Assembly (NCBI GenBank): GCA_949130485.1
Contig: OX422195.1
Coordinates: 6,812,566 to 6,876,565 of the forward strand
Source of the DNA: Agelas oroides
Lineage: Eukaryota; Porifera; Demospongiae; Agelasida; Agelasidae
Length of the DNA stretch: 64,000 nt
Direction: 5' to 3'
Under the pieces are notes generated by a model. The model was not told the origin of the DNA and ran no database searches. It saw only the letters and a program-made list of their open reading frames with translations. The position numbers and the translations under genes were made by a program. The stretch's first letter is position 1, and each line of letters starts with the position of its first letter. Below are positions 24,801-34,568 of the stretch, one piece after another.

Positions 24801-25604
24801 GGTCATTATCTACTTCTGAGGACAAAGCGAAAATTACTGAACTGAGGGAGACCATAGACTCTCTCAAAACAGATATACAAACAGTAAGTTCTGTCATTAC
24901 ACTTTTAAACCTGCTGCACATGCACGGAAACAAAAATGAAAAGGTGCCATGTTGTTTGTTGTTGGACAAGGGGATGGGTAGCTTCTATGGCAACCTTGGA
25001 AAATGTAGACACTTTTATTCAGCAGCTCTGTAATTCAACAGCCACGTAAATTCTGTAGTGCTATTTCATCACCAAACTAATTCTGTTCTCTATGTATGAT
25101 ACAAGTAACCTACAGTTGTAGACTTAACACATGGAAACCCCAGAAAATGCCATCACTTGCATTAGCTCTGCAAGTTCAGTATATACCCATTTGTAACAGT
25201 TTTAGTGTATATACCAGTTCAGAATTTATGCAATCAACAATGTAAGTATTATTAGTGTACAATTAGACCTGGTTCCTCCCTCATCACAGCTCAGACAGAG
25301 ACACAACTCCAGACAAAACCCACTCCAAACCAGCCAAACTGATGACCGCTCAACTGAGAATCTTCTTGCTGTTGATGTAAAGACAGACACTGGCAGGGAG
25401 AATCCTCCGTTGCTGATAGGACATACAGACACTGGCAGGGAGAATCCTCCGTTGATAGGACATACAGACACTGGCAGGGAGAATCCCCCATTGCTGATAG
25501 GACATACAGACACTGGCAGGGAGAATCCTCCGTTGCTGATAGGTCATACAGACACTGGCAGGGAGAATCCTCCGTTGCTGATAGGACATGTCACAGCAGT
25601 GTAG
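7393..25604 (+). CDS. GABA-B-like metabotropic receptor (class C GPCR), 16 exons found
   Basis: Exons: 7393-7707, 13260-13352, 16980-17150, 17416-17529, 18202-18267, 18528-18749, 19143-19400, 19812-19875, 20289-20414, 21023-21155, 22043-22175, 22858-22965, 23163-23282, 23680-24003, 24719-24883, 25290-25604. All are GT-AG and in frame, together 908 codons plus stop. Order: signal peptide; Venus-flytrap ligand domain (MIIGPGCSPGALPIAEISPF, WNLTQVSYTATD, FGWQQVAIV, EFGDRESEI); no cysteine-rich domain; then TM1 (exon 10), a KISSPYLN loop and TM2 (exon 11), TM3 (exon 12, ending KLKKK), PIKDW and TM4 (exon 13), TM5-TM7 (exon 14); a short coiled coil (ELRETIDSLKTDIQ, exon 15); and a repetitive tail. 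This is the GABA-B domain order. A short exon of about 15 codons expected between exons 1 and 2 was not found. The ligand is unknown. The donor of exon 8 (TT|GTAGGA) is weak, but only it keeps the frame. Confidence 0.88.
7708..9124. other. Receptor intron 1, first part: no further gene
   Basis: No exon of the receptor could be placed here. Several degraded TAGCCTCG/TAGTCTC-type arms are visible (gactagtctcagtcccaggc at 8536, ggaaggcctgggaatgcggc at 8786). Intron 1 continues to 13259. Confidence 0.4.
9134..9456. mobile_element. 323-bp TAGTCTC MITE with 9-bp target duplication
   Basis: Left end tagtctcatccccagacccc and right end its inverse (ggggtctgggcacgagacta); the arms continue through gggtctggtgtcacaagtcc / ggacttgtgacaccagaccc. 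The direct repeats are tacaagaat (9125-9133) and tgcaagaat (9457-9465), 8 of 9 identical. It belongs to the 9-bp-duplication family seen at 44729, 47427 and 59061. Confidence 0.8.
10291..10849. repeat. About 560-bp inverted-repeat element; partial copy at 48169-48470
   Basis: The outer arms are ggagtcaatggggaagcctt (10292) and its inverse aaggcttccccattgactcc (about 10830). Inner arms contain atatcac-gtttgttgc and gcaacaaa-gtgat around a central stretch with gtctgtattgtta. The same arms, orientation and interior recur, truncated, at 48169-48470 in the GH31 gene. No coding sequence. Confidence 0.7.
11193..11685. repeat. Pogo/mariner-like non-autonomous element, copy 1
   Basis: Starts TACAGTGGAAC and ends GTTCCACTGTA, so the TIR is CAGTGGAAC with TA on both sides, as in Tc1/mariner/pogo elements. 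Nested copies of the terminal motif (ttatagtggacacc, ttatatcgtgggtgtc) follow inside. The core (gggcttccggtatatttccg, aaggctaagcagaggctagt) recurs at 27707-27958. There is no transposase. The superfamily call rests only on the TA duplication and the terminus. Confidence 0.6.
11957..12463. repeat. 70-bp minisatellite, about 7 copies
   Basis: The unit contains accatgtatgtgcatatgtt, gggaggtgagggtctgacag and tgaaccctctatgtacttta. The period is 70-71 bp and divergence between copies is a few percent; the first unit is deleted to 43 bp. It lies in receptor intron 1 and is open on the minus strand only because of its composition. Confidence 0.9.
13113..13207. repeat. (AC)n microsatellite upstream of receptor exon 2
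   Basis: About 95 bp of AC with two interruptions, ending about 50 bp before the exon 2 acceptor at 13259. Confidence 0.95.
13401..13602. repeat. 202-bp element with TIR CAGTGGAGTAGGAAC
   Basis: Left end cagtggagtaggaacc and right end gttcctactccactg are inverted repeats. The interior is made of G-runs and C-runs (gggggggcc / ggcccccccc) and contains gggtagggttagggtt, a short telomere-like stretch. No gene. Confidence 0.65.
13690..16552. repeat. 2.9-kb satellite: 60-bp unit built from six 10-bp subunits
   Basis: About 45 copies of a 60-bp unit fill most of receptor intron 2. Each unit is six 10-mers of the form N-GAGACA-type: atgagacatc, atgagacact, aagagacacc, atgacacact, gtgagacagc, acaagacaac. 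Copies differ by a few substitutions, partial deletions and one-base insertions (acaaagacaac). Since 60 is a multiple of 3, both strands stay open over long stretches and give 20-residue peptide repeats, which I take as artefacts. A 420-bp (7-unit) block is itself duplicated: the variant ctgcaagacagcataagcat occurs near 15695 and again exactly 420 bp on. Confidence 0.95.
14632..14758. repeat. About 127-bp insertion inside the 60-bp satellite
   Basis: Unique sequence interrupts the array, starting with (TTA)n and ending near catgaagacgaa, after which the satellite resumes in the same unit. A (TAA)n run at the left end would be the 3' tail of a minus-strand non-LTR retroelement fragment; this is a guess. 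Confidence 0.5.
19506..19619. repeat. TAGCCTTG foldback element (114 bp)
   Basis: tagccttgttcccaggccac at the left pairs with gtggcctgggaatgtggcta at the right, and ttatctcccagc / gttaggagataaa within. Degraded member of the TAGCCTCG family; no clear target duplication. Located in receptor intron 7. Confidence 0.65.
20668..20945. repeat. Bipartite MITE, copy 1 (of three)
   Basis: Module 1: ttggatgttgcttagcaac ... gttgctaagggtaacatccaa. Module 2: gttacattc-ccagatggagc with its inverse near 20925. Here module 2 is disrupted and partly duplicated. Other copies are at 31548-31742 (inverted) and 42224-42404. Located in receptor intron 9. Confidence 0.75.
21465..21770. repeat. 26-bp minisatellite, about 11 copies
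   Basis: The unit is attgattctacatagtgcag + tgggag, alternating with an agtgattc...tggaag variant. It lies in receptor intron 10, between the TM1 and TM2 exons. Confidence 0.9.
24487..24555. repeat. 18-bp tandem repeat
   Basis: gtgtgcttatgcaagctt repeated about 3.7 times with single-base variants. Located in receptor intron 14. Confidence 0.85.
25383..25589 (+). repeat. Coding minisatellite: five copies of a 14-residue repeat in the receptor tail
   Basis: In the last receptor exon the 42-bp unit encodes HTDTGRENPPLLIG. Five units are seen; the second is 3 bp shorter (one Leu lost), so the frame is kept. The first begins with KTDTG. After the array the protein ends GHVTAV. The units are almost identical in DNA, including synonymous positions, so the array is young and may vary in number between individuals. 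Confidence 0.9.
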
Positions 25605-25900
25605 TTTATTAATGCTCATAAGTTTATTCACAACTTTATAGCTTGCCTGCATGTAAACCAACCTCACCTTAGTGTGTCTATTTTTTTTAATAAATTTTTT
25701 TTATAAACTAGAATGGGTATACTGATATAATTATCATAGTCCACTTGTCAATGTTGGAGGTAATTTTTAGCAGTATTTACCAGAGAAATTCCCTTACTAA
25801 AATGCATTTTTAACTAATCAACACTGCTATTTACCAGCAAACTGATATTCGTTGCCATTTGTAGTGTGGTAAAATTATACAGTTGTTGATACACATTGGT
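25605..25900. other. Space between the convergent receptor and CHTF18 genes
   Basis: AT-rich 296 bp between the two stop codons, expected to hold both 3' UTRs. attttttttaataaatttttt (25680-25700) contains AATAAA on the plus strand 72 bp after the receptor stop, a plausible polyadenylation signal. Confidence 0.6.
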
Positions 25901-28900
25901 TTAAAGTAAATCTTGAATGCGCACAGGTCTTCTGACAGCATTAGAAAATCCTTCATTGAAGCGAAACCATAGAGGATGGGTAGCTGTCTTACTACGGCAA
26001 CCAGGTCTCTTCACTGTATCTGTGATAACAAAAAGCATTACTCTAATCAGACTGCAATCAACAGACATACATAAGTCTAAGATTCTCATAGCGAGGACAG
26101 TTATGTACTACAGATATCTCCTATTTAGGCCACAAGCTGGGATTATATCTTCCAGCATAGACACCCAAGATCCTATTGCAGAAAGTTGATGACTCTGGTC
26201 AAGAATAAAACCTTTATTAACACCTACATTTTTTCACTTGAGGCCATATACAGTCATGCTTTAACTAAGCAGACTCATGACTTTGACCATGCCCACTCAT
26301 TAACGAGCATGCAATAGTCCCAACTAGCAAACACCAGTTCAGAACACAAACAGCCTTCCCTGCAGGAAATGAACCCCCTACAAGGCACTTTTCATGCAGT
26401 CAGGGCAAGAATTAGCACACACTGTGCCAACCAAGAGCGCAGAGACAATCTTTCCTGTGCAGTGATGCACTATAGGGTTTAATGGGTTTTACAACATTTC
26501 TACCAGACTTTGTGCTTAGAGAGTCTCATGTACAAGGATTGGAGACAAAGTATTATACAACCCAGTACACAGTACAAGTATTTTCAGGCAATCCTACCAT
26601 GTGCAAAGGTCTTTTGCCAATTTCATTTTCATGCAATAGCCATTTGGCCACATTGTAAAACTGGAAGTGGAAACAAGTCTCAGAAAGGAGAACAAGGGCC
26701 TACAGTTGAATATAATAAATTTCACACTGCAGGCTAGCTTTTAATATTACTAGCTAAAAACTAAGTGGCTTGCTAAACTTTAGTGAAGCTAAGTGGAGTA
26801 ATGGAAATACAGGTAAGAAGCCCAGACACATGCAAGTTAATTGTCCAATAAGATCCAAATCCCAAGAAATTTGCATACAAGTATATTCACCAGACCCTCC
26901 TTCCCTTTGTGGCTGTGTGCACCAAGGGTCTGGGAAGTGGGGATGATATCATAGACCAGGGTATTTAGCAACCAAAAGCACTGTGGTAATAATATACCTG
27001 TGTGGCTTGTCTTGGAGTTGATCACTCGGCCAAAGAAGTCAGTAGGAGGCTAAAATGCAAAAGGTGAAAAACATGTTTCCAGTGGCCACACATGTACTGA
27101 TTTCATTATGTAATGTGAACTCAAGCCACCAGAGTTCTGGTAGAGTACACAATATACCTTCTCTTCCTTGATTTCAGCAGGTTTAGTTTGCTTCTGTGGC
27201 TTATTTACAGATGCAGTATCATCAGTGTTGTCCTTGTCGGTATTCTTGTTAACAGCTGCTGCAGCAGATCTCTCACTACAACAGTATGATATTGGGGAGT
27301 GAGAGAAACAACCCTACATGTTGAAGTTTGACTGGTTGTCACGTATGAAAGGCATAACTATACCTTGATTTCCCAGACAGTGCTCTCTCAGCTCTTCTCA
27401 TTTTCTCCACATTGACCTGAGGTTTTTGTAAACCTACACATTAGCATGGCCGCTACTCATACACTTCCCAGGACACTAACTACCACATCCCTTCGCACAT
27501 TATTTTGTACGGTGATTACAGTGATTGTGGAAATGGCTCACCTCTCTTGCAATGAGCTGCTTGGCACTGTACGTGAGTTGTTTTCTTTGGGGCAGACCAG
27601 GAAACCTACACAGCTCCTCCACATTCCTAACAAACAGGAAGTGATCCACTTTTACACTTAGGTTACACACCATTAGCAATTATTATTGACATATTATTTA
27701 GTGTAATACAGTAGAACCCCTTTATAACGGACAGCATTGGGAACCAACAGGGGGCTTCCGGTATATTTCCGGTAGGTGTGGTACCGCATAATCGGGCTGT
27801 TGAACACAACGTGGCTGCGTTTTCAGAGCATTCCTTTGCTGTACGCTGGCAGGGAAGGCTAAGCAGAGGCTAGTACTATGAATAACAGTACTAATCTAAT
27901 GTCAAGTTGTTAACTCCAGCAGCGATGGTGAACAATCTTGCTGAAAAGGTCCTATAGTAGCCTCGTACCCAGGCTCAGGGGGGGGGGAGCCTGGGTACGA
28001 GGCCATCACCTAGTACAAAAGTTAGTGTAATACAACAGTGACCAACATTATGTGGCAGGAGAGTACAGTAGTGAATGAAGCATACCGTCTACACCAGTCT
28101 TTTGAAGACTAATCTCCTAAACATGTGTATAGCACTATATATACCAGTATATTTACAGTTGTTGTGCAGGGTGTCACCTGCGGTCACTTTATACCCACTT
28201 ACGGGTCCAGTACGTAGGTGTACTGTCCATCAGCCCCCCTCTCCTGCTGGTAGGTGAGGTTGTATGAGATCATGGTGTCCACAAGGTCAGCCAGTTGCTG
28301 TTTCTCTCTTGCTGTGTACAGCTGAATGCTTACCTGAAGAGGAAGTGGAGCTATAACCTGTCAGTAGTGGCCCAGAACATTTGAATGCTTGTAATGTAAA
28401 CAGGTTTTCAATGTAAATGGTGGTGACCTATTGGATAAGCATCAACTACTCGGTACTTGATAATGTAGACCATATTTAGCCTCTTCATTCATTTTATCTC
28501 ACAGCCATGGAGAAAAATGCTGCAAGGTACTAATAAAATCTGGGCAGAGGCCTTTGAATGAGACTACAATTACAAGCACCTATACTACAAGCATAACATC
28601 AGCCAAGAGCGCATAAGAATGAGTAAGAGTGTGTAACTCCAATAGAAGCCCATATTCTGGGCAAAATTATTGAACCGTACTAAAAATAAAACACCTGGTC
28701 ACATGCTATAGCAACAATGACTATGTAGCATTCATAGTACGCATTACTATTTTTAGTACTGGTGGTAAATTCTACCAGGTTTCAAATTTTATGGAGTTAC
28801 ATGCTCTTACTTTAGCCACCTGTTCTTATGTGCTCTTGCATCAGGATTATCAGGAGCACACATGGGTGACCAACTAACAGACAATATTCACAAATTGAAG

Positions 28901-31900
28901 GCAGATTTATCTAAATAAGGTAATATTCATAACTCAAAGCAAAGCGCATTGTCCTCATTGTCCAAATATGGTACAAGTGATTTGGTCATCTTGCAATCCC
29001 AGATTTTCAAAATTGGGATATCACGAAATGAACTAACTTGAACAACAAAAGGGGGACAGAGAGATCATGGAGGATATCAGCAAAATAGCTTTACTTTACT
29101 CTGTGACCATACATTATTCAGTACCCAAATATTAACTACAAAGTTAGATGCTCCTTCCTCATGAGCACTCTTAGTATATCATACAGGTCTGAAAACGGGA
29201 GAGATGATCTCCATAAGAGGGGGGAGGATCTCAACAGCCAGCATAGTGGTACTGATGGTTCTTCTGTTGTGAGGAGGCACCTCAGCCTTCAGAGAGGAGA
29301 GGAGGTGGGAGCTCTGCTGGTGGCGCTGAAACACCTGGGACACAAAGGTGAGACTCAGTATTACGGCATAAAAAGAAAAGATGAAAGGTGATAAAGTAAA
29401 CATGATCCTTGTCTAGTAAAATAAATAAATAAATAAACAAACAAACAAATAGATAAATAAACAAACAAACAAACAAATAGATAGATAAATAAACAAATAG
29501 ATCAATGAATCAATCAATAAATAAATAAATGTGTATGTACAATATACATCAATAAGAAGGAACAATGTATTTTTTAAGCTATTCTGAAGTTAGAATGAGC
29601 TTAGTGTTGATGAGTAGTGATAGCAGATCATAGTATCAGAGGTTGTGTAGCGTACATGCAGTTCTGTTAAGTGGAGTAAACTCTGAAATGTTCTTACTGC
29701 ATGCATGCAATGAATTCTGCATATTGGGTTAGGGTGCAATATACAATTGAGACCAGAAAACAATTCACAGGCTCTAATGCAGGGAGAGCCTGGTAATGAG
29801 CTATGGAAGACATTGTTACGCATCTAACCTCAAAACTGGTGTGTGGGTATCGTATCTGTGGCTTAGAAGGAGCCGCAAACAAGAAGTGGAAGGCCACAGA
29901 GAGGAAGGGGAGGTAGGCAAAGAAGAGGTAGTCCTGCATGTGGCTAATGTGGTGCTGGAGGGTGTCATGGAACACTGTCCAATCTTGGGCCAGTGAGATC
30001 TGTGGGGGGGCAAGTGTTTACATGTACAGAGCTATCCAGTGACTTGTAGTGAAGGTAGACAACTCACAGCTTTAAGATTAGGATCCTTGAATTTGATGTG
30101 AAGGTAGTTCTCAAACAGACCTATGTGAGATGATTGACAGTACTCACTAAATGAAACATAACAGTACATCAAAACTATTGTGGTTTAGTGGCTGGCAAGA
30201 AGCAGATTTCATAAATAATATGTACTGCCATAGTGAAGAAAGAACTCATTTACACTAGCCAGCATTTGTTTGCTTTACATAAACCTCGCTCAGTGGATAC
30301 CGCAGTGGGTACAATCTTCTGTGTACATCCCCAAAACACATCTACAACCAAGTAGCAGTGTCTAGTGAGTGAGTTTAGCGCAAAAGAGAAAAAGGAACAC
30401 TGTTTCACTTTGACCAGTATATATATCAGTCTGCATGATTACATCATTGCTAAACAATTGCACATGATTATTAACCATCTCCTCTGTTACTGAACTGTGT
30501 AGCCATGCATGTTTTACCCTGGGTGACTTTCTCATACTCCCCTGTTGCAGTGGTGGCTGACAGAATGTGGTAGAACCGAGCAGCATTGGTGCTAAGATAG
30601 CTCTCTGTACCAGCAGATTCTAGGGGGAGATGAGCACACATGTACAAGGGGACACTGTCAGAGGAGCAGATCTTCACCAAATGAAAATCGCAATCACGCA
30701 GAAATGTTACTTCTGTAACCATTGTTAGTACTATCTCTTTCACAATAGAGAGAGAGAAAGACCCTTTGTCATTCAAACAAGGTGGTGAGGTTATTTTTAA
30801 GGGTGGGCTTATTTTAGAGTACTCTCCAATCACCTCCATTGAGCCCAGTCTGCTGCGCACCATCCACACCTGAGGAGATTCTCAAAGGACCATGGTTGAG
30901 GGTATGTCTGCAACAAATTTAAGAATGGATGTGATTAGTCCTTACAACGCACTGAATTTAGATGTCCCACGAGTTGTTGTTGGTGTGAGGGTGTGGCAAA
31001 CTTGTACCTTTTCTTGCTTGTGGGTAGCTGAAATATCTCTTTCCAGAGGGAGAAGAGGCTTTTCTGGGCATCTTTCTGTCCCACGCTGGCACTCTGCACT
31101 GCTGCCAGAGTCAGGTCCTTTTCGTTGCGGTGGATAAACTGCATGTGTGTTTAGGTGTGAAGAGAAAGGGGGTGGGGTTTACACATACAGAAAGCAAGAA
31201 TGTAGCATGGTGGGTATAGCTGTGACTGATATATGGTTTTCAAATGGGCGGGGCTAACCACTTTTGGAGGGCAACTGTGCCATTGAGAGGCAGTGCAATA
31301 CAACCAAATTTTTGCCTTGATAGAAGCTTCTTCTTGTATCTCTCACCTGATACTCATTGTAGGGGACCAAGGTAACACTTGTTTGCCTGCATTTAGCGTG
31401 CAGCTGCACTATACATATGCAGACCCACCTGTTGCCCTCCAGAAGTGAATACACAGTATTCTAAGCAATGCCTCATTAAAACCATTGGTTAGTAAGAATC
31501 GGTAGTGGTGCTCATGTAGCCATAAACATATAGGTGACCGCAAATAATAGTTACATTCCCCAGACAGAGCAGCATGAGCCCAAACATGAGCCCAAAGGGC
31601 GAATGCTGTTCTGTCTGGGGAATGTAACTCATTTGTTGGATGTTACCCCTAGCAACTCACTGCCACACCCATTATCACCTCCACCCATTCCACTTCGTGT
31701 TATTCAAGTTCAAAGATTTGGTTGCTAAGCAACATCCAACAACTAGCAATGTGAACATTTGTCTTGCCAGGGTAACTACTACAGTTGTGACTATCTACAT
31801 TATGGCTCCTTCCTCCCTTTGCTAGCTTCATGGTTATGCACATAGAGGGTCACACACACACACACACACACCTGCAGGGTATTGAGACAGGACCTGATGT

Positions 31901-32373
31901 CGTTGTCACTCTTCTCACACAGAGCCATCATGGTCGACATGGCAGCAGTCATGTGCTCCTTCTTGGCAACCTTGAACCACAGACAGACAGACAACCAACG
32001 GCAGAGCCACAGGCAGACGACCAGTGACAGAGCCACAGAGAATGGCAGAGCCACAGAGAAACGACCAATGGCAGAGTCACAGACAGACGACCAATGGCAG
32101 AGTCACAGACAGACGACCAATGGCAGAGCCACAGACAGACGACCAATGGCAGAGCCACAGACAAACAACCAATGGCAGAGCCACAGACGAACATATCAAT
32201 GGCAGAGCCACAGACAGACGACCAATGTCAGAGTCAATGTGAGTGTCTACTGTGTGCAGAGAGAAGGGGGCTGCTCACCTGTTGGAGTCTACCTGCCAGG
32301 CGAGAGGTGATGGTGGGAGGAAAGGACAAGACTAGAGCATGCTTTTTCAGCTGACGCAAAGAGGAAGCATACC

Positions 32374-32425
<52 letters not shown>

Positions 32426-34496
32426 ATGCGTGCGTGCGTGCGTGGAGTGGAGGAAGGATCGAGAAAGGAGAAAGGGAAGAGAAAAGGACATCTTCCACAC
32501 TATGGAAATATGATTTGACTATGGTCTTCATATAACCAAGTGCACAGGGAGGGTTGTTCATCAAGTAGATGTACATGTACTGGTTTGCAAAGAACAAACA
32601 AGTTCACATGGATTGAGGCACGTAGCCCCATGCCCCTCCTAGGTATGATACAGGGCAGTTGACCATGCTCTAGTTCCCTGCCAACATGAGAGACTGGGGC
32701 TTAGTACACTGACTCACTGGTCATTGCATATGCAGATGATGGGTCTTGAGAGGATACCCCCACCGCCCTTCTTCTTCTTCTTGGCTGGAATGGGACAACA
32801 CACAATAGCTACACCATGCTAAACACTGCTGAAATAACACAATGTAGCTTGGTAACCGAAACTTGACAACATTTCAACTAGTTGATTTGACCATTACAAA
32901 CATAAAAATATTTTAGAGTATAAATCAAGTAATCTGATTGGTCAGTAGCAGGTTTCTAAATAGCGTAGATCCCTTGGTCTCAGCGTCTAATTACTATTTA
33001 GATGTTACGAGGCAAAAACAGAGGAAAGTGAAAGCCAGCCGTCACCAAGAATAGACCCAGGACTCCTGCATGGTTTGAACCGCCAGCACTCTACCACTAA
33101 GATATGACCATCAGACTACCACCAACCCTTGGAATCCTCCATAATTCGCCTTATAGCGTCCTTATTTCTAGCTGAGGCGAGGTGTTTAACGAACATGTAT
33201 AGCCATTCACAGAGTAACACAGTAAAACAAGCTTACATGTTTCAGTTCTCTTTAAGAGCTCAATCAGCACATTGATGGCTGCCTGAAGGTAAGAAAGAGA
33301 GGGCAGAAGTACGTACAGTTGGTGTTCATCAAGCTCATGCAGAATAGGGCTGCCACGATATATCGTATGTCGTTATGTCATGACATAAAGTAGTCTCGAC
33401 ATGATATGACATACGCCAAGACTATATCGATATTTGTAAACAGTGTGCATTTGCATAATTACTAAGCTGGGATTTACCTGAACACACAAGAAGCTGACAC
33501 GAAATGTAGGAAATTTGAGCCAACAGACCTATATTCCTACTTGTGAAAGGTCACATGTACTCGTAACTTACCAAACACTAGCATACACTAAGTTAATGAG
33601 TCACTTAAGACTTTTTTCATGCAGTGACAGATTACAATTTCAGAAAAGAACCTCATGTCATGACATATCGTCATATCGTGACATAAAATTACATGACATA
33701 TGATATAGAATTTTAGCCATGTCATGGCAGCCCTAATGCAGAATGATGGATTGATTTGACTGTGAACAGTGCCTAAAGTAATCGTAATCTCCAAAAAAAA
33801 GCCTTTCTCCCACTCCACCGAAGAGGGAAAAGAAACAAATGAAAACAGACACCATTTGTTACAATTGCCCAATCAGTCAAGTGCAGGGGATCACATGTAT
33901 CTTGGAGATTGTAGGTGACATTGCATTGCATTGCAGGGTTTCATACAGGATTTTTTCCTGGGGGAGCCAGGGATGCATGCAAAGGGCGCATGCACGTCAG
34001 TATACCTGCTTGGGTTTCGCAGACTTTAATGACATTCTGGACATATTTAAGGACAAGAATCGTCAGATTCAGCTATAATACATTAGGTCTATACTTATGC
34101 TGTACTTTGTTATTGTATTGTATACCCTATTGTAGCTGTTGAGGTAATTATGACATCATAATTTTCAAATTTCTGGGGGGGGGGGGGGGGGGAATCCCAG
34201 TGTCCCCCCCCCCCACACTCCCCTCTGTATGAGATCCTGCATTGAGAGTATATAGTTGTGCTGAGGCATACAGCTTTAGGGACAGCATGTGTGAAAACAA
34301 GCCTATGGAAGAGCCAATACCCATGGACATAAGAAAATTACGATGTGTATACGAAATAGGACACAATTCTTACAGCTGGGGCTCCATCAATCTCATCCAG
34401 AATGAGGCAATTGGGTCTCGAGTCAGCCGTGAGCACTGCCTGCATCTGTGTAGCCGACTGGATGCGCTGGTGAAATAGCTCTGGACTGCGATCATC

Positions 34497-34568
<72 letters not shown>

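Noticed and set aside
32024-32310. Open frames with Gln/Ser/His-rich 9-residue repeats
   Set aside because: A 26-bp minisatellite inside CHTF18 intron 13, between two well supported minus-strand exons.
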